The notes below the pieces were generated by a model. That model saw only the letters and a list, made by a program, of their open reading frames with translations, was not told where the DNA came from and searched no databases. From RGIG8745 sp045576655 (lineage in GTDB: Bacteria > Bacteroidota > Bacteroidia > Bacteroidales > Bacteroidaceae): a stretch of DNA of 64,000 bases. A program made the position numbers and the translations under genes. Below are positions 1 to 7,258 of the stretch, piece after piece. Where the stretch lies: positions 248,001 through 312,000 of the forward strand of contig JAZNGW010000022.1 in NCBI GenBank assembly GCA_045576655.1, read 5' to 3'. Within the stretch, counting starts at the first letter, position 1, and each line of letters opens with the position of its first letter.

Positions 1-2
1 CG

Positions 3-617
3 AAGAAAATAGATGAATCTCTAGCCCCGTATAATGGTGCCAGAGACGTTAAATGGGATGTTATTTTTCCAGGTACGACTACTGAGTTCATTATAAATAT
101 AATATTAGGAGTTGCTAAAGTTTTTCATGACAGGGGACGGGAACTTCGAGTTGCAATAATTTCTCCTTTCGTAGTTAACGGTGGAATTGATTGGGTGAGG
201 AGCAGGATCAAGGAGTTGAACTTGGATGAGGAAAAAATTCATTTACAGTTGCGTGTTCCAACATACGAAGTTCCGCGTTTGATTCAATCGTCTAAGATAG
301 GAATTATTCCTTGGCAGGATGTGTTGAAACTCAGAAAAAATATTCCGACTAAGTTATTTGAATATTGGTATTGTGGAATACCTGTAGTTGTGTCTGATTT
401 ACCACCATGTGCTCAATTTGTTAATAAGGCGAAGGGGGCTTTTCTTGTTCATCCAGACTCAATAGAAGATTATGCAGACAGGATCGAATTTTTATTGGAT
501 CATCCGGAGGTGGCTCAAGAAATGGCGAATGTCGGAAGGGATTTTGTTATAAAAGAATGTAATTGGGATGTGGAAAAACGAAAACTAAGAAAATTGTATG
601 AAGAACTGTCAAAATAA
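3..617 (+). CDS. Glycosyltransferase, GT4-like, C-terminal part (5' end outside window)
   Basis: The reading frame is open from the first bases, so the start lies upstream of the window. The visible C-terminal half has features of the GT-B group 1 transferase fold: a beta-strand then PFVVNGG near residue 55, a nucleotide-sugar-binding stretch around KLFEYWYCGIPVVVSDLP (the conserved E plus a G-x-P motif), and a final helical segment typical of the family. It probably transfers a sugar from a nucleotide donor during surface polysaccharide synthesis. The last 20 bases overlap the next glycosyltransferase, which indicates translational coupling. Donor and acceptor cannot be told from the sequence. 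Confidence 0.8.
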   Translation, partial: KKIDESLAPYNGARDVKWDVIFPGTTTEFIINIILGVAKVFHDRGRELRVAIISPFVVNGGIDWVRSRIKELNLDEEKIHLQLRVPTYEVPRLIQSSKIGIIPWQDVLKLRKNIPTKLFEYWYCGIPVVVSDLPPCAQFVNKAKGAFLVHPDSIEDYADRIEFLLDHPEVAQEMANVGRDFVIKECNWDVEKRKLRKLYEELSK

Positions 618-1365
618 TCCCTTGGTTTCAATTATCACTCCTTGTTATAATGCGGGAGAATTTTTATCACAGTCAATAGAGTCTGTACTTGATCAAACTT
701 ATTCAAATTGGGAACTATTGATCATTGATGATGAAAGTACTGATGGGTCAAGGGATATTGTGGAAACTTATGCGAAGCGTGATTCTCGGATACATTTGCT
801 TATTAATGATAAGCATGTAGGTATGCCTTATGCTCCGCGTAACTTTGGTATAAAACATGCTAAAGGTGATTATATTGCGTTTTTAGATAGCGATGATGTA
901 TGGTTGCCTAATAAATTGGCAGATCAGATACCTCTTTTTGAAGACAGTAGAGTTGCCGTGGTTTTCTCTGATTATGAGAAGATAAATGAGGTTGGTGTGC
1001 GTGCCGGTCGTTGCATTAGGACTCCTAAAATAGTGAATTATTCCAAATTATTGTATAGCAATGTAATAGGTAATTTGACAGGTGTTTATGATGTGAAAAA
1101 AGTCGGCAAGGTGTATTTTAAGCCAATACATCACGAAGATTATGCCTTTTGGCTCTCAGTCCTTAAAAAAGGTTTTGTCGCACTAAGTACGCAGTCCGTA
1201 ACCGCTCTTTATAGGGTAAGAGATGGTTCTGTTTCCTCACATAAGATGACTGTGGCTTCTTGGCAATGGAACATTTATCGTAATGTTGAACATATTGGTT
1301 TTTTACGCTCTTGTTGTTATTTTGCAGTATATGCATTTAAAGCTTTTCGGAAGAGTATGATATAG
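598..1365 (+). CDS. Glycosyltransferase family 2
   Basis: A 255-residue GT-A enzyme. The N-terminal SIITPCYNAGEFLSQSIESV and LLIIDDESTDGS segments are the nucleotide-binding signature of GT2, and FLDSDDVW near residue 97 supplies the D-x-D metal-binding site. The length is usual for a single-domain GT2 without membrane segments, so it should act at the inner face of the cytoplasmic membrane on a lipid-linked glycan. The ATG at 598 lies inside the end of the preceding transferase gene, which suggests one operon for capsule or O-antigen assembly. A strong inverted repeat follows it. Confidence 0.88.
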   Translation: MKNCQNNPLVSIITPCYNAGEFLSQSIESVLDQTYSNWELLIIDDESTDGSRDIVETYAKRDSRIHLLINDKHVGMPYAPRNFGIKHAKGDYIAFLDSDDVWLPNKLADQIPLFEDSRVAVVFSDYEKINEVGVRAGRCIRTPKIVNYSKLLYSNVIGNLTGVYDVKKVGKVYFKPIHHEDYAFWLSVLKKGFVALSTQSVTALYRVRDGSVSSHKMTVASWQWNIYRNVEHIGFLRSCCYFAVYAFKAFRKSMI

Positions 1366-1391
1366 TTGAATACGAAGTTTGTTTTGTGAAG

Positions 1392-1450
1392 ACATAGATA
1401 AAGAGAGGAGGGCAAATCCAAATGGATTGCCCTCCTCTCTTTATCTATGT
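1392..1450. terminator. Long bidirectional hairpin terminator
   Basis: The arms 1392-1415 and 1427-1450 form a perfect 24-bp stem (GAGAGGAGGGCAA core) that continues past one mismatch toward a tiny loop. It lies between two converging genes (the GT2 gene and rny) and ends in T-rich or A-rich sequence on either side, so it can stop transcription from both directions. Confidence 0.8.
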
Positions 1451-1464
1451 TGTGTTTTTTATTT

Positions 1465-3039
1465 CTATTTTGCGAATGCTACAGCACGTGTTTCACGGAT
1501 TACTGTGATCTTTACTTGGCCTGGATAAGTCATTTCGTCCTGAATCTTTTTTGCAATGTCAGCACTGAGCGTTTCTGTGTCCTTATCGCTGATTTTATCG
1601 GCACCAACGATTACTCGGAGTTCTCGACCTGCCTGAATTGCATATGTTTTGGTTACACCAGGGTAGCTCATTGCCAATTGTTCCAAGTCGTTGAGACGCT
1701 TTATGTAGGCTTCTGCAATTTCACGACGTGCTCCTGGGCGCGCTCCAGAAATGGCGTCGCAAACTTGTACGATAGGGGCTAAAAGAGATGTCATTTCCAT
1801 TTCGTCGTGGTGTGCGCCGATAGCGTTGCAGATATCAGGCTTTTCCTTGCATTTCTCAGCTAGTTTAGCGCCGTATATAGCATGTGGCATCTCTGGCTCC
1901 TCGTCTGGCACCTTGCCTATGTCGTGTAGCAATCCTGCTCTGCGTGCTTTCTTTGGATTCAATCCGAGTTCAGATGCCATAACCGCGCATAGGTTTGCAG
2001 TTTCTCTTGCGTGTTGCAGAAGGTTCTGTCCGTATGATGAGCGGTATTTCATCTTTCCGATTATTCGGATGAGTTCAGGGTGTAATCCGTGGATACCGAG
2101 GTCGATGGTTGTTCTTTTGCCTGTTTCAATGATTTCTTCTTCCACTTGCTTCTTGACTTTTGCCACGACTTCTTCGATGCGTGCTGGGTGGATGCGTCCG
2201 TCTGCCACGAGCTGATGGAGCGCAAGTCGGCAAATCTCGCGTCTTACTGGATCGAATGCAGAGATTACGATTGCTTCAGGTGTGTCATCGACTACTATTT
2301 CCACTCCTGTAGCAGCCTCCAAGGCGCGAATGTTGCGACCTTCGCGTCCGATGACTCGTCCTTTTACTTCGTCTGAGTCAATGTGGAATACTGTTACGGA
2401 ATTTTCTATGGCTGTTTCTGTTGCAACTCTTTGAATGCTTTGGATAACGATGCGCTTTGCCTCTTTGTTGGCTGTCATCTTTGCGTCGTCAATGATCTCA
2501 TTAATGTATTGCTGTGCTTGAGTTTTTGCTTCATCTTTTAGGCTTTCAACTAGGCGTTCTTTTGCCTCTTCTGCAGAAAGACCGCTAATTGTTTCTAACT
2601 TGAGACGCTCTTTCTCCTGCATCTGTTCAAGTTCTTCCTTCTGCTTGTCTATTTGACTTATTTTGTTTTCAAGCGAATTTTTGAGATTGTCATTCTCGAC
2701 TTTTTTGCGTTGCAATTCTTCATGGCGCTGATTTAGAGATGTTTCGCGCTGTTTGAGTTTGTTTTCTGCTTGCAGAAGTTTTTGGTTTCTCTGAGCGACT
2801 TCCTTTTCCAATTCTGTTTTTTTGTTGAGGAATTTTTCTTTTACTTCAAGCAGTTTGTTCTTTTTGATAGTTTCTGCTTCTTTTTCCGCTTCGAGTAAAT
2901 ATCTGTTGTACTTCTGTTTGATTACATATCTAAACAGGGCAAATCCGATGAAACCTCCTACTATCAGCGCTATTACAGCGATGGCAATAGTGAGTGCGGG
3001 CGTAATTTGTAAAATGTTTATTACTAAAAGGTTGTCCAT
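1465..3039 (-). CDS. rny: Ribonuclease Y
   Basis: A 524-residue endoribonuclease that initiates mRNA decay at the membrane. An N-terminal membrane helix (about residues 10-30) is followed by a long charged coiled coil to about 200, a KH RNA-binding domain with GREGRNIRALEAATG near 230, and an HD metal-dependent phosphohydrolase domain with LLHDIGKVPDEE near 373. Length and domain order match the family. The ATG at 3039 was chosen because it puts the membrane helix at the N-terminus; the frame stays open 17 codons further upstream without homologous sequence. It lies downstream of zapA on the same strand, with a hairpin in between. Confidence 0.96.
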   Translation of the reverse strand: MDNLLVINILQITPALTIAIAVIALIVGGFIGFALFRYVIKQKYNRYLLEAEKEAETIKKNKLLEVKEKFLNKKTELEKEVAQRNQKLLQAENKLKQRETSLNQRHEELQRKKVENDNLKNSLENKISQIDKQKEELEQMQEKERLKLETISGLSAEEAKERLVESLKDEAKTQAQQYINEIIDDAKMTANKEAKRIVIQSIQRVATETAIENSVTVFHIDSDEVKGRVIGREGRNIRALEAATGVEIVVDDTPEAIVISAFDPVRREICRLALHQLVADGRIHPARIEEVVAKVKKQVEEEIIETGKRTTIDLGIHGLHPELIRIIGKMKYRSSYGQNLLQHARETANLCAVMASELGLNPKKARRAGLLHDIGKVPDEEPEMPHAIYGAKLAEKCKEKPDICNAIGAHHDEMEMTSLLAPIVQVCDAISGARPGARREIAEAYIKRLNDLEQLAMSYPGVTKTYAIQAGRELRVIVGADKISDKDTETLSADIAKKIQDEMTYPGQVKITVIRETRAVAFAK

Positions 3040-3076
3040 TTGTGTTAGTTTTATGTTAGTTATTATAATAAATAAA

Positions 3077-3113
3077 GCACAATTCAGCATGCATTAGCAT
3101 TCTGAAATTGTGC
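3077..3113 (-). other. Hairpin between zapA and rny
   Basis: GCACAATT and the neighbouring CAGCATGC pair imperfectly with GCATTCTG and AATTGTGC, a stem of about 16 bp in the zapA-rny spacer. No T-run follows, so it is more likely a processing or mRNA-stability hairpin than a terminator. Confidence 0.4.
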
Positions 3114-3150
3114 CTATTGTGTTGATGCTTTTTTGTTATAAATGACTAAG

Positions 3151-3456
3151 TCATTTTTTCGCAGTAATGGCTTCTATGTCTTTGTTCAAATCGTTTATTA
3201 TGTCGAGTACAGGCCCCATGTTGGCTCTGTTGGACGCTCTTACTGCGTCTGCAGCAGTGTTGAGCATGACCATTGCATAATAATATTTTTCATTTGGAAG
3301 TGTTGGATATAAATCTCTCAGTTTCTGCAGTCTGTCTTGTATCATTGAAGCTGCATCACGATAGATCTTTTCTTCTTCTTCCGTTCTTACAGTTAGGGGC
3401 AGTTGAATTCCCTCGATAGTAACTGTTATGTTTTGTCTTCTTTCCATAGTTGCCAC
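3151..3456 (-). CDS. zapA: Cell division protein ZapA
   Basis: A 101-residue small ZapA-family protein. The N-terminal beta-rich part (NITVTIEGIQLPLTV) precedes a helical dimerisation region with the typical YYYAMVMLNTAADAV helix. ZapA binds FtsZ and bundles its protofilaments at the division ring. The gene starts 8 bases after the stop of a coiled-coil gene on the same strand, so the two should be co-transcribed from the promoter at 3800-3830. The family is short and divergent, but the length and both segments fit. Confidence 0.85.
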   Translation of the reverse strand: MATMERRQNITVTIEGIQLPLTVRTEEEEKIYRDAASMIQDRLQKLRDLYPTLPNEKYYYAMVMLNTAADAVRASNRANMGPVLDIINDLNKDIEAITAKK

Positions 3457-3464
3457 CGTACTTT

Positions 3465-3773
3465 CTATTCTGTTGTTTGTTCAGTGCTTAAAAGTCCGAT
3501 GCATTTGTTCACATCTCGCACAAGTTTGGATAGTCGTTGTTTTGCGTTTTTCATTTCGCTATCGCTGACTTCAATCATCTTGGCCAATTTCAGGTTGGAA
3601 TAGTCTTTTTTACATTGGCCTATTTCTGCATGCAATTTTTCAATCTCGAGGTCTTTTTGCTCAAGTTCTGAGTATAAGTCTTGATTCTCCTTTTGCAAAA
3701 CAGCATATAACCTTAGTAATTGGCGGACGTTTGCTTCGAAATTTTTTATTATTCGTTTTTCTTCGTCGGTCAT
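3465..3773 (-). CDS. Small coiled-coil protein upstream of zapA (ZapB-like in role?)
   Basis: A 102-residue hydrophilic protein that is almost entirely heptad-patterned (LLRLYAVLQKENQDLYSELE and following), with no membrane segment or signal peptide. It sits first in the operon with zapA. By analogy with the ZapA-ZapB pair of other bacteria it may bridge ZapA to other divisome parts, but this is inferred from position and coiled-coil character. No catalytic motif is visible. Confidence 0.65.
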   Translation of the reverse strand: MTDEEKRIIKNFEANVRQLLRLYAVLQKENQDLYSELEQKDLEIEKLHAEIGQCKKDYSNLKLAKMIEVSDSEMKNAKQRLSKLVRDVNKCIGLLSTEQTTE

Positions 3774-3799
3774 GGCGTTATACTATTCCATTTGTTACG

Positions 3800-3830
3800 C
3801 AAATTTAACGATTTGTATTTACTCCGCAAA
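3800..3830 (-). promoter_or_regulatory. Bacteroidetes-type promoter for the zapA operon
   Basis: Read on the minus strand: TTTG (3830-3827), 19 bp, TAAATTTG (3807-3800), an exact match to the -33/-7 consensus. Transcription would start about 20 bp before the coiled-coil gene. Confidence 0.75.
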
Positions 3831-3858
3831 TTAAACCTGCGTAAAATTTGTATAAATG

Positions 3859-4506
3859 CTACTTTTTCATGAGATTTTCTGCCTTCTTAATCTCTTCATT
3901 TGAAGGTTTTGGCTCTTTTTTTGCCAATATGATAATGTTGTAGATGTATTCTGTCATCCATTCCTCTGAAAATCCGAGCATTTGCTGGTATTTTCTGACG
4001 GAGAATACGGACTTCCTAACTCCTTCGTCTGTCCAGAGGTCTTTTGTGAGGATGTCGTGGACTGTTTTAGCGCATACTTGGCGCATTGCTTTTTTTAGAA
4101 ATCCTGGTATGCGGAATTTCCATTTTAGAAGGTTACCTGTGAGCATCATCAGCTCCTGGCTAAATCCCTGGAATAGGAACATGTAGTTGCGTATGTCGTT
4201 TTGTGTGCGGCATCCTTTTTTGATACTAAGGTCGATTTCCTTGAAGAAATTTTCGTTAATGCCGTAAAGATCCTGTAGCATTTTGCTGCAAGCTTTCTTT
4301 TCGCCTAAACCCAATCGATTGTTTATTGTCTGAACTTTCAGCGTGCGCTTGAATGTTGCCATTTCTGGTAGCATTGCCAAGTTCGAAATTCCAAGATTAG
4401 ATGCGAGTACGCTTTGAAAGTATACTCTGATGAGCGTCATGAAATCTTCCATGCCGCCTACGTTTTTACTTTCTTTCTTTTTGAAGATATTTGATAGCAA
4501 TCCCAT
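3859..4506 (-). CDS. Conserved-looking protein of unknown function
   Basis: A 214-residue soluble protein that I do not recognise. Its N-terminus (MGLLSNIFKKKES) is basic and could associate with the membrane face. The rest is predicted mostly helical, rich in Met, Leu and Lys, with no signal peptide or obvious catalytic motif. The ATG at 4506 was preferred because the 24 upstream in-frame codons are low-complexity and overlap the intergenic region. It stands alone between the zapA operon and the acyltransferase, all on the minus strand. Confidence 0.7.
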   Translation of the reverse strand: MGLLSNIFKKKESKNVGGMEDFMTLIRVYFQSVLASNLGISNLAMLPEMATFKRTLKVQTINNRLGLGEKKACSKMLQDLYGINENFFKEIDLSIKKGCRTQNDIRNYMFLFQGFSQELMMLTGNLLKWKFRIPGFLKKAMRQVCAKTVHDILTKDLWTDEGVRKSVFSVRKYQQMLGFSEEWMTEYIYNIIILAKKEPKPSNEEIKKAENLMKK

Positions 4507-4639
4507 TTGTTTTATGTGTTTTTGAATTGTTTTATGATGCAAAGTTAGTGAATTTGAGTGAATATTGATATCTGTCATGCTAATTCTTGCAATAACTCAA
4601 TGCAATGTAGCTGTAAAGGTTTGGCTTGAGTGGGTGCGT

Positions 4640-5215
4640 TTATGCTTTTTCAGCCTCTGTTTGGGGGCGTCTGGATTTGATTAGTTTTGCAGGATTGCCT
4701 CCTACTATTGAGTATTCGGGGAAATCTTTTGTCAATACGCTTCCCATTCCTACAATGGTTCCTTTCTTGATGTGGCGTCCTGGGGTTAGGATGCTGCTTA
4801 ACCCGATCCAGCAATCGTCTTCGATTATGAGTTTTTTTGTTTCTTTAAAACCTTGTTCGATTATTGGTATGTCTATGCGACTGAATTCATGGTTGCGGTG
4901 CAGGACGAAACATCTTCTGGAGAGCATTACGTTATTGCCGATGATTGTGTCTGATGGAATTTCTGTATTTGCTCCGATCCCGGAGTCGTCGCCCATTTCA
5001 ATGTTGCGTCCTGACCCAAAAACGACTTTCCTGTTGATGGTTCTGATTTTGCCGCATTTCTTAAAGATGCGTTTGCAAAGAAAAACTCTGATGGAATTGC
5101 TGATTTTCCCTCCGAACAATGAGTAGGAGTCTGGTAGGTGTGTGGCTACTCCGTAATATAGTGCAAGGCAAATTAATTGTTTGAATGAAATGTTTGCGTC
5201 TTTTATTTTTGCCAT
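4640..5215 (-). CDS. Hexapeptide-repeat O-acyltransferase (left-handed beta-helix)
   Basis: A 191-residue enzyme of the CatB/LacA/WbbJ acetyltransferase superfamily. Its centre shows the [LIV]-G-x4 hexapeptide pattern (GDDSGIGANTEIPSDTIIGN, then DDCWIGLSSILTPG), and it ends with the usual GTIVGMGSVLTKDFPEY and VGGNPAKLI segments. It probably acetylates a sugar hydroxyl in an exopolysaccharide or lipid-linked glycan. It starts 9 bp after the sugar-transferase gene on the same strand, which supports a shared role in surface glycan synthesis. The acceptor is unknown. Confidence 0.85.
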   Translation of the reverse strand: MAKIKDANISFKQLICLALYYGVATHLPDSYSLFGGKISNSIRVFLCKRIFKKCGKIRTINRKVVFGSGRNIEMGDDSGIGANTEIPSDTIIGNNVMLSRRCFVLHRNHEFSRIDIPIIEQGFKETKKLIIEDDCWIGLSSILTPGRHIKKGTIVGMGSVLTKDFPEYSIVGGNPAKLIKSRRPQTEAEKA

Positions 5216-5224
5216 GATAAATCT

Positions 5225-6625
5225 TTAGTAAGCGTTTTTGTCACCTACGATCATGTTGGTGACTGTTTTTAAAATTATTCGTATGTCGAGCCAAAAGCTC
5301 CAGTTCTCAATATACTCGATGTCTTTTCGCACTCGGCCTTCCATCTGTTCAATGTGTTGTGTCTCACCTCTGAATCCAGACACTTGTGCCAGTCCCGTTA
5401 TTCCTGGCTTTGCAAGGTGTCTTACCATGTACTTGTTTATCAGGTGTGAATATTCATCGGTGTGCTTGAGCATATGAGGGCGGGGACCAACGAAAGACAT
5501 TTCTCCCTTCCAGACATTTATTATTTGTGGTAGTTCGTCTATGTTGGTTTTCCTCATGAAGTCGCCAAAAGGATATTTGCGCGGGTCGTTTTTCGTGGCT
5601 TGGAGTGTGTCAGCGTCATTGTTGACTTTCATGCTTCTGAATTTTATGCACTTGAACACTTTGCCGTTCATACCTGTGCGCTCTTGCTTGAAGTAGATTG
5701 GTCCAGGGGATGTCTTTTTAATGATTAGTGCAATGATGACATATATGAACGGGTATATGAATAGCAGGAAGAGGGATGACGTAATAAAATCAAACGCTCT
5801 TTTGATGGTTTGGTTGATGGGGTCGGCAAGCGGTTCGTTTCTGCTGGATATGACTGCTATTCTGTCTTTCATCGTTAGTGTGACATCTTTGTTTGGTGTC
5901 ACGATTGACGGTACTTGGTAGAATCGGATTAAGTTATTGTCGCAGTATTTGTTTATTTGTCTTATGCTGCTTTTGTCAAGGTCGGATGTCGAAGCATATA
6001 ATTCGTTGATGCCTTCCTGTGCTTTTATCCAATTGTATATGCCTGCACAGTCAGAAACCTTTTTGCTGGCGTACTCTTGATCGTTGCATGTCCCGTCAAA
6101 GAAAACCCCTGCAATATTGTATCCGTAGATGGGGTTCTGTAACGTTTGGAATAACTCTATAATTGTAGCGTCTTTCCCGATGAGAATGACGCTTTTGAGG
6201 TTGCGCTTCCTTTTGCGAAGATGCATTAACAGTTTTCTGATAATCAGTCTTTCAATAAATAGCACCAACGGGAATGTTGTGATCAACGTTATGAAAAATG
6301 TTCTTGGAAAACGTTCGGCTGGGCGTATGAATACAGTCAGTGCAATGGCAAAAAGTGTAAATAGTATGCAGGTTTTTGTTATTCTGCTAATGATTTCTTC
6401 AATGTTCGTTATGCGATGCTGTGCAACTGATGGGTAGATGGCAAAGCTTGCAATGAAACTAAATGTCAGCGTTGCTATAGTGGATTTCCATGACAGGTTG
6501 TCTGTGGTGGCTGGCGCGAACCACTCGAACAAATAGAATACGAGTGAGCTCCACCCTATTATCAGGGCGATATCCAGGACTAATATGGCTAAAAATAATT
6601 TTCTGTCTTTCTTTTCAGATATCAT
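5225..6625 (-). CDS. Undecaprenyl-phosphate sugar phosphotransferase (polyprenyl glycosylphosphotransferase)
   Basis: A 466-residue membrane protein that starts a surface polysaccharide by moving a sugar-1-phosphate onto undecaprenyl phosphate. Four N-terminal membrane helices are followed by a CoA-binding-like cytosolic domain, a fifth helix (SLFLLFIYPFIYVIIAL) and the catalytic bacterial sugar transferase domain with KCIKFRSM, DELPQIINV, FVGPRPH and KPGITGLAQVSGF. The start at 6625 gives the usual length of about 465; the longer open frame upstream runs through a repeat array and is not coding. The sugar (glucose or galactose) cannot be told. Confidence 0.93.
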   Translation of the reverse strand: MISEKKDRKLFLAILVLDIALIIGWSSLVFYLFEWFAPATTDNLSWKSTIATLTFSFIASFAIYPSVAQHRITNIEEIISRITKTCILFTLFAIALTVFIRPAERFPRTFFITLITTFPLVLFIERLIIRKLLMHLRKRKRNLKSVILIGKDATIIELFQTLQNPIYGYNIAGVFFDGTCNDQEYASKKVSDCAGIYNWIKAQEGINELYASTSDLDKSSIRQINKYCDNNLIRFYQVPSIVTPNKDVTLTMKDRIAVISSRNEPLADPINQTIKRAFDFITSSLFLLFIYPFIYVIIALIIKKTSPGPIYFKQERTGMNGKVFKCIKFRSMKVNNDADTLQATKNDPRKYPFGDFMRKTNIDELPQIINVWKGEMSFVGPRPHMLKHTDEYSHLINKYMVRHLAKPGITGLAQVSGFRGETQHIEQMEGRVRKDIEYIENWSFWLDIRIILKTVTNMIVGDKNAY

Positions 6626-6825
6626 TTCTGGGTTTTGTTTTGAAGTAACGATTGAATGTGTTGGTTTCAAGGTTTTTGCAAATATACAATAAAAAAGAGT
6701 ATGACGGTTATTGTATTGCGATGTTTTTGAAAAACGCCGTATGTGAATGTCCCTGTTATTTAATGCAAATTTATGGGTTGTGAATGTTGAATTCCTTATA
6801 TGCGGAATAGAAATTCCTCGTTTCC

Positions 6826-7022
6826 GCGGCATAAACATTCTGTGTCCTCGGAGAAAAGTATAAATAAAACTTATATTTGTAAGAATAAAACTAATATTTA
6901 TATAAATAAAACTATTATTTGTACAAATATTACTTTTATTTATAGTTTTTAGTGGGGAGATGTAGATTTGGGACCGGGGAGACGTGATTTTATATCGGGG
7001 GTTAGACCGTTTTGCTGTACAG
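6826..7022. repeat. Intergenic array of short cores at 21-22 bp spacing (array 1)
   Basis: This fills most of the 633-bp gap between the divergent sugar-transferase and wzc genes. Core centres fall at about 6826.5 (CCGCGG), 6848.5 (CCTCGG), 6870.5, 6891.5, 6912.5 and 6933.5 (four AT-rich units led by ATAAAACT-like words), 6955.5, 6977.5 and 6998.5 (GGGG words) and about 7018.5 (CTGTACAG). Spacing is 20-22 bp throughout. The rest of the gap holds only the wzc promoter and AT-rich DNA. Confidence 0.7.
6850..6958. repeat. 109-bp dispersed repeat, copy 1
   Basis: This block is identical to 41658-41766, in the same orientation, except for one base (T at 6950, C at 41758). Inside it are three tandem 21-bp units beginning at 6864, 6885 and 6906. 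It forms the middle of array 1. Confidence 0.9.
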
Positions 7023-7154
7023 AACATGTTTTTGTTTGAAATAACTTCAGACTTGCAGGATGTAAATTGTACTATGTAGTGACTTTGGAAGTGGCACTTA
7101 TCGTATGATGTAGTTAAGGTATTGAGGGGGATGATGCGATATGTCTTCTTGTAT

Positions 7155-7185
7155 TTTGTTGTTCGTGAAAAAAAATGTAATTTTG
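7155..7185 (+). promoter_or_regulatory. Promoter of the wzc-like gene
   Basis: TTTG at 7155-7158, 19 bp, TAATTTTG at 7178-7185, an exact Bacteroidetes -33/-7 pair. It leaves a 5' leader of about 65 nt before the ATG at 7259. Confidence 0.7.
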
Positions 7186-7258
7186 TACGGTGATATAATA
7201 TAATAATGTCTGAGGGTTGTATATCTTCTTGCGTTGTTTTAAATAAAAACTGTTCATT

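Noticed and set aside
3077..3113. 6S RNA between zapA and the next gene, as in Proteobacteria
   Set aside because: The spacer is only 111 bp and holds one simple hairpin.
6626..7027. 134-codon extension of the sugar transferase
   Set aside because: It runs through the repeat array; the repeats have a 21-22-bp pitch that is not a multiple of three, and length from 6625 fits the family.
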